Positions 24,042 through 35,700 of a stretch of 62,000 nucleotides of DNA are shown here, piece after piece. This DNA is from Acanthaster planci (lineage: Eukaryota; Echinodermata; Asteroidea; Valvatida; Acanthasteridae). The position numbers and the translations under genes were made by a program. The stretch's first letter is position 1. Each line of letters starts with the position of its first letter. Location: the NCBI RefSeq assembly GCF_001949145.1, contig NW_019091437.1, forward strand, positions 487,728-549,727, in the 5' to 3' direction. The notes beneath the pieces were generated by a model, which saw nothing but the letters and a program-made list of their open reading frames with translations, made no database searches and was not told where the DNA came from.

Positions 24042-25386
24042 GCCTCAAGATAGTGTCATGGTATTATAATAATGGGGATTCCTGTGCACACTTACTAACC
24101 CGTGGACTCAGCGCATTAACTGCGGATAGCGCTATGTGAACTTCTATTATCAACGCGTGTCCGTTGATTATGCGCGACTAATTTTAACTGAATGTGCACA
24201 GATGTGTAACGTCTTTGCACGAAAGAAACGTCTGTCGTCAAAGTGGTCTCTGATGCTGTGCTGTTTTAAACTCTAGGAAGACTTTTTGCACCCACATTTT
24301 CGACGTTAAGAGGTATGGCCTCCCTCTCATGGCTGGTCCTATAATATGGGAGGGCTTAAATGGATCGGTCTGTTAATGGCTAAGGTTTAGTGGTCTCACA
24401 ACTGCGTACCCATTTAAAAGTAGTTCCACCGTGTTTGGCACGTAGTCCACAGAACGGTAACCTGTAATGTATTTTCATAGCTCATTCTAAAAATTGAGCT
24501 TTTCTTTATGAGGAGCATGTGACGATTGATGTGACGATCGTAAGCTTTTTTAAACTGGTGATAAATGATGAACATTTCTAAATAAAATTGGTATATTTTG
24601 AATCTGTGCCTTTTACTGGTGGGTCCAGTGTACCCGTGCGTTCTTGTAAGTACTTCTTCGTAGCATTATACTATGAATTTGTGATGGGAAAATCATTTCA
24701 GGGCCTTAAATCCCAGAGGGCTTGGAGGCATGTCCCAACGTCTTGACCCGGGGGCTGAGCTGTTGCATTATTCCCAGAAAATTAAGGCGGATTTTAATCT
24801 TTCCGACTCTGCAACCTGAATGTGTTCAACAGCGCTGAAGCAGAGAGAAAATTTGTAAAGAAAAAGAAAAACCTCGAAATACTCCGTTTGGATGTACGGT
24901 TGTATGCCATATAGTGATCCCTAGTGGATTATGGTGTAAGAACCCCCCCCCTCGCTTTTCAAATTACCATGATCGAGTGGCTTACGGCATCCTTCATTCG
25001 CCCGAAGACCCCAGCACAAAAAAGGTCAATATGTTTTGGAACATCGAATATTTAAGATGTACTCGTTTCTTCAGTTCCTATTCTTTTATGACCCAGGTTG
25101 ATCTCTACGGGATAAAATTAACAGGGGGGGGGTTCAGTGTTGTCTTTGTTATTCCCTTCGTATGATTGGCATTTGTAGAGATTCATCGATAAAGCTATAC
25201 TAAAGCGCATGATAAGTTTTGACGCCTCCAGACTGGGAGCAGACATTTCGAATTCATGCGCGTGTTTTTAGATAAGATATATTCCGAATCGAAGTGAATT
25301 TGTCACGGTGCACGAGAACCAGCGCGCGAACTGTATGTGTAGGCCTATGTAATAACATGCGTGCGGACTTCATTCGTTAGCACCAT

Positions 25387-25881
25387 AGACCTCTTCACTA
25401 ATAATTTGGACGCATGCGCACAAAAGGCCCTGTCGGCAAGAGGTGTGAGCGGGCCGTTGAAAATGTACAGGGATGCGACTTTGATGGTCATTTTCTCTCA
25501 GGTTTTCTGGCTTTGTTCATTTTTTCTTCAGAAAATCCCATTACATCGTTTTTATGCTTTTAGTTTCAAATTTAAGTGGAATTTTTAGTGCTCTGTAAAA
25601 AGACTTCATGATTGTAATTCGTAATTTTTCCTGTGCGCGCGAGATCGCCGTTTGATGGCCCCCTTCCATCATAAGTAGTATAAATTACATCATTATTGTT
25701 CTTGGAGCCAACCTTAATGAGATTTTCTGAAGAAAACTGAACAAAGCCAGAAAACCTGAGAGAAAATGATAATCAAAGTTGCACCCACCCCCCACATTTT
25801 CAACGGCCTGTCACACTTCTCGCCGCCAACGCCATTTGTGCGCATGCGTGCATAATTATGAATTTATTAGTGAAGAGGTCT
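25387..25881. mobile_element. 495-bp fold-back element with ~165-bp imperfect inverted arms
   Basis: The ends AGACCTCTTCACTAATAA (25387–25404) and its exact reverse complement (25864–25881) bracket long inverted arms that also share GCATGCGCACAAA, GGCCGTTGAAAATGT and a long TTTTCTCTCAGGTTTTCTGG block. The spacer is about 130 bases. There is no coding sequence. It resembles a fold-back MITE; flanks show no clear target duplication. Confidence 0.8.
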
Positions 25882-27203
25882 GTATGGCTCTTGTCGCAAG
25901 TGTGTGCGTTGTTTACACTTAGTAGCGTACATGTACAGTGTATAAACCACAATGCTCATTTAGTACTGAATGTGCGTTAAGGGTGCATTCAAGTAGATCG
26001 CTAGATTTCTACGTGCAAACTCATGAACATTCTGTGATCTCATGGTTTATTTATACAAGATATTCCATAGTCGAGAGCGATAACAGGGAGCTATAATACC
26101 GAATTTGGGACTTGCAGCTTCCAACTCGGGGTACATTACTTCAACTTCCAACTTGTTGGCCTGTTTTGCAAAGAAGCAAGCGGCTACATTCAACATTCAG
26201 ATCTGAGCGCACACTTTGACTACTATTTCGGGGTCATTTTCGGCAAGGGCCAATAAAAGAACATTTTCGTGGCTAACCCTTATGAAATTGAAAAGAAATT
26301 GAACTTGTGGTCATTATCTTGAATTTCCAGTGAAAAATAACGCGAGGTCAACCTCCTCCTGAGAGTCACCGGGTGGCGCTATATCTGTCTGATTTTGAAA
26401 TTTAAAGTGTGTGGACTTTTTTCTATGGGCGCGTATTTACTTATCCAATACTCAATTCGTCTCCGTCTCAGGTTTGTCTCCGAAACTAATCCCCGATTGT
26501 GGGCCTTAAGCGTTTTAAAATTAGATTAAGAAACTGTAATACTTACCTGTTTTGAATACTACTTGATGTTTCGTGGCACTATTAGACATACTATTGCGCT
26601 TACAACATCAAAGTCAGGAAGTGAAAAAACACTTTAAGCCTGAACGTAACCGAATCGAGTGATGGAAAACGGCCCAATTAGTGTAGCGCGACTTTTTCTG
26701 CTTTAGGCATTACTCTTGAGGGCGCACTTTATTATTGACGTGGAAGTACAAGTACAGTATACAAGTGAAGCTGCCTCCAGTGAAAACATCCAGTGACCCA
26801 GCATGTCGGTTGGTTAAGAATAACTAGCTGTAGGCTACTCAAATGTCAGGTGAGATTTTCAAAAGTATTACGTTGCTATGATTTGTCAAAAACCTGCGCA
26901 TACTTGACCAGGACTAAAATTATCTTGAGTATTATTTATTTAGGCCTAGGCCCCTGTGATGGTCGACAGTATACACGATCATCATCACGCGTGACGATAA
27001 GCAAGATTGCGCCAGTTGGATGTGATGAAATTTTGACCCAAAAAACTTTTCTCCAACAAAAAAAAAAGAGTAACGTAGTTTGAAGGTACACACATTATTG
27101 AGTCGCTATAAAATTTCCAAATTCTCCGGATGAATGACAACTGAGCACATTGTGCACCTTTTTCAAAAGGTTTTATTTTATAGGCCTATTTGTTCAGCAG
27201 TCC

Positions 27204-27227
27204 ATGGAGGAAGGACTTCCTCCATGA
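27204..27227 (+). promoter_or_regulatory. TRIQK: uORF forming a perfect hairpin in the TRIQK leader
   Basis: ATGGAGGAAG (27204–27213) and CTTCCTCCAT (27216–27225) form a 10-bp perfect stem. The same bases encode a seven-codon uORF, M-E-E-G-L-P-P-stop, ending at 27227, 92 bases before the TRIQK ATG. A hairpin that hides its own uATG could modulate translation. This is inferred from sequence only, and the leader's extent is not known. Confidence 0.5.
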
Positions 27228-27318
27228 GCAGTCCAAGGTTACTTTTCCAGGAATTATGCAGCAAATGATTGAGCAGCTCAGAATTCAATGTGTCATTGCC
27301 CCAAAGGTCTTGGCAACC

Positions 27319-29355
27319 ATGGGCAAGAAAGATGCTCAGAGATGTACACTTCCTGTAGATCAGTATCGCAAGAACATTGGGAAGCAGGACTATAAGCGCA
27401 GCAAGAAAGATCTGATCCGGTCCAAACGAGAGGCAGATCGGAGGAAGACTAGCACTGGCTTTCGGGTAAGGGTGGAGGTAGCCAGTTGTTGAAGGGTCCC
27501 CATATTAGGCTGTAATGATTATTTTCTTAGACTTTTTCTGCATCTTTAAACTCTTCTACAATGTATCAACACTACTTGTCAGCCTTTGTGGGTTTAGAGG
27601 TTTGAAAAGTGCACTTTTGAATGGGTGGAAATCTGAACAGTATGCACTTGTATGTTTATGGAGTGATGTCGGATTGAGTGATATAAATTAATTCTGGAAG
27701 CATTGACTACATGCAGCATGATTGTGGCTTTTTTTGTATAGTTTTCAAAAATAAAGTTCTTCACTGGATCGGAGCTGTGAAGACAGTTTCATTGTCTACT
27801 ATGAATGCATTGCACATCTTAAAAAAAATTGAAAAATACCCAGGATTATATGTGATTTTCATTCTGAAGTTATACATTGATTGACCGTAATCTGTCATTC
27901 TTAGCCTCAGCTTTCATGTTTGCATAACATTTACTTTCTTATTTTCAAAATGTTTTAGAACCAGTTCTTGGCGCCCTTTCTGACAAACTCAGGAAACTGT
28001 GTGAAGTTAAATTTATTTGCAACTTATAAAATATTCATTTCACCACAGGTACGTTCTTACACACCAGGGACTCACAACAGAAAAATAAATTTGGGACTGC
28101 AAAATGACTTTTTGTTGCACACGAATCAATGCAAGATTTTGGATTTGCCTTTTTTTTAAATCTGGGATGACATCACAGGTTAGCTCATGAATATGGAATG
28201 TGCATTACCATAAAAACCAACAAGAAATGAAATACTTTTGAAAACATGGAACAAAAATTGAATATAAGGTTAATTGAAACTCAGAGTTGCATTTTCAAGG
28301 GCTTTTGTTCAATAATTGCATTGCATGGACTCTAGATTTCAGCCTGACATTGTGCCCCAGTGGAAACAAATGAAACAAATCAGTTTAGACTTACAACAGA
28401 ACAGACACAAATGAGTGACTCGTGTGATTTTAGCATGACATGATGTCAGTTATAAGATTATATTCATACATGTGTAGTGTTATTCTAAGCTTGTGCAAAG
28501 ATGTCGGTGCCTGAAGTTTGAGCCGAATGATAATTTCTCCTAAAATGTAATCATAGTTTCAGTTGTCTATGGGATATTTGAGCAGGCATTCCCCATTCCA
28601 TTTCAGTGCACCACTTTGCCTGTAAAAGCTTATGGAAAAAAATGTTGCGGCAATAACTGAGTATTCTTTGTGTAATTGAATGACTACGCAACCTGTGACA
28701 GAGTACTACCAGTGAACACTGCTAACATTCTTGAGCACTGATACCATGTCATGGAGGAACTCTGTATTGAGCAAAGCGAACAAAGTGGGCCATTATTCGG
28801 TGTGATTGCTAAACAGTTTGTTTTGTTTGTTCTAGGCCAACGCAATTTCATTTATTCATTGCTCTTGTAGGTGACTTTTCTTTCTGAAATATTTCGTGTC
28901 ACTGGAGAGAACTTTGGGTCAACAAACATTTCAGTAGCAGATTTTTTCAACACACACGGAAGTGCAATTTGTAATCATTAATGTATTTCTTCATAATTTA
29001 TAAACAACTACCATTTGAACTAAAACAAAAACACAAAAAATATTTAGATCAGAGCTCCACTTTTATTCAAGAGCGTGCTCTTGTTTCTTTTTCAATGAGC
29101 TGCATTTAATCATTTGTCAGACAAATTCTCTTTAATGAATTAAATTTAAATGAATTTAATGAATTGTCAGACGATGACAGTTGTCATTCAACTATTCGAT
29201 CATTTGAATATTTGGCCGAGCCTTTATTTCACTAAATATATGTACCTGTTTTTCTTTACACACTGCAGGATTCCATGCTGGTCATGCTCGCCCTGTGTGC
29301 TGTAGTGTGCCTCATCTACATGTTCTTCTACTTACAAATGCCTCCAAAGACATGA
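27319..29355 (+). CDS. TRIQK: TRIQK, triple QxxK/R-motif small membrane protein
   Basis: TRIQK proteins are small ER-membrane proteins of unclear biochemical role. Two exons, 27319–27465 and 29269–29355 (stop TGA), join in phase 0 to give 77 residues (human about 86). The start MGKKDA and TLPVDQYRKNIGKQDYKRSK match the vertebrate MGRKDA / KLPVDQYRKQIGKQDYKK region. A single C-terminal membrane segment spans ~52–71 (MLVMLALCAVVCLIYMFFYL), followed by six residues. Motif 1 (QYRK, 15–18) and motif 3 (QDYK, 23–26) are kept, but the middle motif reads NIGK, so the family's triple is reduced to two. The frame stays open upstream of the ATG (with ATG at 27256 and 27265), so a longer start is possible, but the conserved start is preferred. 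Confidence 0.92.
27466..29268 (+). other. TRIQK intron
   Basis: AT-rich non-coding sequence; no additional exon, repeat family or RNA gene recognised. Confidence 0.7.
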
Positions 29356-29896
29356 CAGGTGGAGCAACTACTATCACGTTGTGCCTCATTGCAGAACTAG
29401 TAGGATTCATTGTCTCAGAGCTTTTCTAACTCTTGAGTCCAGATGCTTTGTCTGAAATGATTGATGAATTAAAGGGATTTTCAGTGGGTTTTTCAATGCT
29501 GGAACTGTAGTCTCATTCAAAAGGACAGTTTATACTTTACTTGAAACCAACTGGAAAGCTCGCAGCACAAATATTTGATGTGATGTCACAGTTTTGCCTC
29601 TGTGTTTGTTTTTGCAATAAGTGTGAACTGGCCTCAAGCAATGAAATGACTCACGTTGAGACTTTAATGGTTGTGTGAGAATGTGTAACTCTAGAAGCAT
29701 TGGAGGAGAGCAGACAGAACTGTGAACTTTTTATTCATCCAATTGACAGGCATAGGAAAAAATATTTGTTGGGTCCAATCTAAGTCTCCACTACAAGCAG
29801 AAAAGAATCAGACATTTAATGAAATATCTACAGGTTATCCAGTCTTAAGTCATTGGGATGATTTGTGACAATGCTATTGTCTATCGTCTTTTCCTT

Positions 29897-30186
29897 AGGG
29901 TTCCTGCAGCCTGGAAAAGTCATGGAATAGTCATGCAAATTTTTTTTTTCGTTTTCCAGGCCTGGAAAAGTCATGGAAATTGGTAAAGATGACTAAAATT
30001 ATGGAAACATCATGGAATTTTTCAAACACTGTGTGTGATTTCTGTTATAAAGTGCAAAAATGCGTGATTTTATTTGCAACTTTAAAAGTCCAGAGTCCAG
30101 GAAATTGCAGTATTGGGTCATGGATTTTCATAATTTTGTCATGGAAAAATCATGGAATTTAATTGTCCTTTAGGTGCAGGAACCCT
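29897..30186. mobile_element. 290-bp hAT-like MITE in the TRIQK 3' UTR
   Basis: Perfect 12-bp ends AGGGTTCCTGCA / TGCAGGAACCCT, with flanking octamers TTTTCCTT and GTTTCCTT (7 of 8), fit an 8-bp hAT target duplication. The interior repeats TGGAAAAGTCATGGAA several times, a pattern I recall from widespread invertebrate and fish repeats. If transcription runs to the later poly(A) signals the element is within the 3' UTR. Confidence 0.75.
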
Positions 30187-30944
30187 GTTTCCTTGTGACT
30201 AGACTGGAGCTTCAAATTGTCATCGGCTCGTATACAGGTTTACTCAATAAATTCTGCAAGGAATAGTTAAGCTTCTTTCATGGTCGTCATCCAGATTCAG
30301 AAAGGTGTCCAGTACAAGAGCAGTCATTGGAGGAATTCAATCAGTGTCATCAAGAGAAAGCGAAAGAAGATTCTTATGTCGTGCTTTACAAGAACCATGT
30401 AACTCTACACAGGGCTAAGATGGACTTGGTAATTGAACTGCATTCAGTCAATATGACTACATGCACCACTTTTGGAGCATGTATTTTGACCTCTGACATT
30501 TAACCTTTATGATTTGCAGGAAGTAGGGTACTTGTAGCAGAGTATCCTGTGCAAATAAAGGGCCCTAGGTTATTGAGGGTGTTGATATATATCTTTTGGA
30601 AATGAAACATTTTTGTCTTCCATATTCAACGAAGATGCATTTTTATCTTGTACTTAAAATCATAAGTTAATAGTATAAAATTTATACAAATTCATAGATT
30701 GTGTATCTTTGTAACTTTCAAGAGGTTGAATGTCTGAGAAAATTCCTTTTTGTATGAGGCATTTTTGCCTATTTTCTCTTTAAAACAGAGATGTATAAAA
30801 AAATATTTAAGAAGGTGAATTTTTCATTTTCTGTTTGTAAACTAATTATAAAATGGATGATGGAAGTAGTCTGTGTCATTTAAGTAAATTCCACTGATGT
30901 TCTTCAAATTTTCTGTATTTTCTCTATTTCTAGGTAATTGATGA

Positions 30945-30950
30945 AATAAA
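30945..30950 (+). terminator. TRIQK: Candidate distal poly(A) signal of TRIQK
   Basis: AATAAA, one of three candidates (also 30246–30251 and 30554–30559). Which is used cannot be told from sequence. Confidence 0.3.
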
Positions 30951-32386
30951 CGCATCATTAAAAATCTGGGTGAAATGGCAATGTGTTACATGTGGGTGAG
31001 TCACAGGAGTTGAGTCCCAGTCTGATTCCTGAGTCACTTGCCTCAAGGTTTTCCGAGTTGTTTTTTTTTAAGTTTGTATGAGATATAAAAATAAGGAAAC
31101 TTAAAAGATATATCTCTTGAAAATTAACTTGGAAAAAAATATCTCATGAAAACTAACTTCCATGAAACGTTAGTACGTAACAACGTGCAAAAGGTCTCAC
31201 AAAACGCGTTTTGTAATGGAATTTGCAGAAAACTCGCGTTGATCCCTACCCTGTACTAATTAAGTGAAGATCAACGGGCTTAAACGAAAGGGAAACATTG
31301 CAAATGTAATAAAACCCACTGTGGGCGAAAACCTGTGACCAATCAGGAAGCGATAAAAAGTTCTATGGACCTGTAACTTGCTCACTGGAATGACTCTATG
31401 GTGTTATCAGCTCGCGCCTCTGCGTTGCTGTAAGACCTTTAGTCACTATGAACATGTTGCGGGGGGGCAGTTGCTCCTCTTCTGACGATTCCATATGAAT
31501 TTATGTCACTCAGGTCAGACAATTAATTGACATACCAACTAATTCTCTCTTGATGTACGTTTTCTTTATTAATGTTTAATATCTTGATCTAGCTATTTCG
31601 CTTATTTCAACTGTTTTTTAAACATCTCCACCTATTTCCACTGTCTATAAAACCCTTCAGGCCGACTGCATAAGGTTTCCAAAATGTATTTACAATGCAT
31701 TGTACAAAGCAATAATTTGGGGTACGGCCTTATATCTTTTATCCAAATGTGATGTACAAAATTGACACTAGTTGTACACATTTGCCACGGTACTTCCTTT
31801 CGCGGTCAAATTGTGACTTTCGGTGTGTTTTGAAATAATACATTTGATTTTGCAACTTTACACAATCACGTATTACTTCGACTTTTGATACATTTCAACC
31901 CTGTCAAATAATGTAGACATGCAGCCTCATGTTTATACATTTGTACATGTATATATAAAAGTACACCCTAACAATTTCCAATACAAAGCGTTTGTTACAG
32001 AATTCATGGTGGCAGCTGGTCTCATTACAATCAGCATTCACAGATGTGATCGTGGAACTCATCAATTTCCAATACAATTGACGCCCAACCTTTTTCAGAA
32101 AGTAAACAATCACGAAAGTAAGACTGCTGCCAGATACAACAATGGAATAATTTCTTTTCAAATACCAAGAGTACCCATTGCGATCACGTTTCTCTTAAGA
32201 TTTCAGGTCTGAAGGTGTAAGCGCTGACCGCTAAACCCATCTTGAATATCAAGCCTTAAAAGATGAGGGATTTCTCACTAAAATTTTGACATTATTAATG
32301 AATTACATTTCGTATGATAGAGTACTTTGCAGGGTGTTTTATGAACGAGGGAAATTATACAAAAATTTCACCCAACCCACAATGTG

Positions 32387-32778
32387 CTAAACTAGCGTGC
32401 CATCGTATGTGACATCTGGTGTATGCGGGGGCAGGTTGGTCTCCCGTCTGATGGGAGTACTGCCCCAGTCACTGTACTCGTTTTCCTCATCACCATCCGT
32501 GTCTGTGTCCTCACAGTCGGGGACTGGGGCCAGCGGGTACAGCTCGATGAACATGTCCTTGTTGCGGGACGACTCCTTGGCCTCCCTGGCCAGCTCGGGC
32601 CGGTCTAGGTTTGCCGCGGTGCGAGGGGATCGCACTGCATCACCACTGATAATGGCCGGGTGGCGGGACAGGAATCGGTTGCACGCCTTATACACGTGAT
32701 AGAGTATCAAACTGCCAATCAGGAATCCCGTGACGAACACTGTGGCAATGATGACTGCCAGAACGGGTGTGGTTGGCC
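32387..32778 (-). CDS. Transmembrane and cytoplasmic-tail exon of the SRCR receptor
   Basis: Begins PTTP then a ~23-residue membrane segment ([20 protein letters not shown]...) and YHVYKAC. The tail of about 100 residues has an acidic patch ([17 protein letters not shown]), three tyrosines beyond the membrane border (IELYPL, NEYSDW, VTYDGT) and ends TLV, which fits a class I PDZ-binding motif (S/T-x-hydrophobic). Stop TAG at 32389–32387. Confidence 0.88.
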
Positions 32779-35700
32779 CTTTGGGGAAGAGAAACGCAAC
32801 CAGTCAAAGCATATATGAGTTTACAAAGATAAGAATTATTTTGACTTTCAGAACTGTCGTCAATGAATGACGATATAAGGAGCTCGTGTTCTATGTCAGA
32901 AGTATGTTAAAATTCAGTCTAAACTGTTTAACATGTAGCCTAAGGATGTTACTCCTAAACCCTAATCAGGCGAGACTGCCACAAACCCGATCGTTTTCGT
33001 CGTGTAGGGGAAGTCCAAGGCGGACTGGAACCACTGCCGTTGCCGTCAGTACAGCGCACAGCCAACTCCTGGCTGTGCTCGCAGCCTTGGTCCGTCAGGC
33101 TCAGTTCCTCGTGTCGGCACAGACTCAGGTTTCTCTCCCAGCCCTTACACAGTAGCAGTGTGAACAGGGCTCGTGTGTAACTCGGCGCTGCCTGGAACTG
33201 ATCCACAGGGAGCACGGCCCGAGGTGAAGTGAAATCCAACTGGCGACAGACGACGAGGGCGGCGTTCATGTCGTCCGACTCGTTGCCGGACTTGCACACC
33301 GTCCACCAGCGAAATTCGTGGTAGATCTCTACTCGGCCCTCTGAGATGTTGCTGCCACCTGCTAGACGTACTATAAACGAAATTTTTCACAAAAAGCAAC
33401 GGTGCAGTTCTTTTGGCTACAAGAAACAGTAGGGACAACAGGCACCACAAGGAAAACCCCGTAAAAGGTGCTTGGAAAAGAAAAGCTGGCTTATGGAATC
33501 CAGCGAAACGAAGGGAGAAAAAAAATACAAGTTCATGCGTTTGAGTATATCGTTACATTCGCAAGTTAGAAACTACGTACCGTTTGCATCCGTATAGAAA
33601 CAGGGGTTACAGGTTTTAATAATTTTAATAGAGCGACTCCAATTAGTTTGGTAACGACTAACATCACAGTGAGAATGTTGTAGCTGACGTTGTCAAATTT
33701 ATTTCATTTTCGATTTGGCCTTTTTAATTCTCGAATTTGCTGGCAACAATGTAGGACACCTATTTGATTCGATCCAAAGCATCCTCATCTATTACCGTGA
33801 CGGATGACCTCTCTCTACATTTTACAAGCCTGTGTCACACTTTAATGCTTTCGTGCGGCTTACCTGGTTTCGGAAGCTTCAACTGATGGTGTACCGTGGG
33901 AGGAGAACACTTGACCCCGGCATCTTGGGCGTGGTTACAGTCATGCTCCCCCAAGACATGGTGAGCACACTCGAGGAGATTGCCTTCCGAACCCTTGCAA
34001 TCAATCTCGTCAAGGAGTATGCCTGGTCACAAGATAAGAACCCTTCTGTCAACTAATCACGCTGAGGCTCTTGTTTCGGTAGTTAGTCGCTACATGTATA
34101 AACACTGGAGACGTTCTTAACTCATGCAAGTGGCTAATGAGATTGTGACTGCTTGGTTACCGCCCATCGTAGACTATGAGCCTCCAGCTACACCAAGAAA
34201 GGGTGTGATATTCTTAGCAACGGATGCTCCTTTGGTAGGAACTGAACTTTGGTGGTTCACGAACGACTATGAAAAAGCATCACTACCAACAGACTGAACA
34301 CTCCCACCACATGTGGCGCTTTTCAAATGATGAGGGGGTGCTTCTGCTCGAGGCGGGTAGCAGTGACGCGAAGACCAAATTAATTGAAGTGCAAGTATCC
34401 TGTACCGGTACCTGTTATTTGCAGGTTCCAAATTCTCTGAGAGTGTTGCTCCTATTTGGCTATTCACCTTATCCTCCAAACTTGTATCAACCCCCTTTTG
34501 CAACTGACCGAGCATATGGATTCGGCTTCAACCATAACATAAAACGAGCTAACTAAAAATCAGCTAACTATAAAACGATTAAGATTCTGGAATCCACTGT
34601 CTGAGAAATGAACTGAACGTGCAAACAGAACTTGCTTGACTTGTAACGATTCCCAAGGCTTGTTGGGTTTTACGAGAATGCACAACCTACCGGTGCCTTC
34701 CCGTCCTTTGCCAAAGTAGGCACCGAAAACGGCCGATTCGGCCGCGGGCAGCCCGAGCTGTCGGCAGGCGACACCGGCCGCCTTGATGTCCCATTTATCA
34801 TCGCAGATGGTCCACCAACGTTGGTCGTGATACACCTCCACCCGACCCTCCAGCACTGTGTTACCGCCAATCAAGCGGATGTCTTCACCTGAATGTGGGG
34901 ATGAACCGAAATATTCCTATAAATGTGGTGTTTGTCTGCTTACACGCTATATCCTGTCTTGGTTTGGTAGATAACAGTGGTAAAAGCCTCTGCTATCGAG
35001 CACTGGTTAAACAAAGCAATTACCTTGGATCATGAGCAAGTCCGTCGCACACCTAACACCCGCTGCTACCCGACGCGTACACCTCTCTCTGCCAACCCCG
35101 CTGTGCAAACACTCTGCGATGTTATCCTCTGTGCCGTCACATTGCAAGTCATCCAAGAGAAATCCCACTCCCTCGCTGCTGCCCCTGACTCTGTAGGACG
35201 GCTGCAGGTCGGCACTGTCCACCCCAGGAAACCCAAGCTGATGGCAAAGCACTGTGGCGTCATGCTGGTCCCAACCATCCTTGCAGACGAACCACCAGCG
35301 TCCGCCGTGGTTCAGCTCTACCCGCCCCTCGTACGGACGCCTGGGGTCGCTGGCACCCAACCGGGCTTCGAAGACTTCAGGTTGTTAGATAGTTGGAATA
35401 ATAGTGTAATTTAAATAGTCTCTGCGTGATTCATTTCACTTCTCCTTTAAATTTAGTACCATTCAAAACAGAATATTTACTGCCAAACTATGTTTAAGTA
35501 CTTTGATGTGCACAGTAATGTGTGTGGGATACAGCAGTTTGCTAATTGATGATGTGTTGTGCTTGGTAAGAACATGATGTTACCGGTCTAAATGAAACAC
35601 AGCGTTGGTTTCCAACCAAATTACGCCGAGCGGAGAACTTGATTTGGATGAGGTGAGCCAGATCTCTTGACGTCTACGATTTGCTTTCGCTTTGGACTGT

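Larger units (their letters stand above)
22921..27180. other. ML 3' UTR and intergenic region to TRIQK
   Basis: AATAAA signals at 24036–24041 and about 24580 could end the ML transcript. The main structure is a 495-bp fold-back element at 25387–25881. No supported gene; the scattered short open frames match nothing I recognise. Confidence 0.6.
29356..32386. other. TRIQK 3' UTR and tail-to-tail spacer to the SRCR receptor
   Basis: Contains the MITE at 29897–30186 and AATAAA signals at 30246, 30554 and 30945. From 30.9 to 32.4 kb I see no gene. TRIQK (plus) and the SRCR gene (minus) converge here. Confidence 0.65.
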
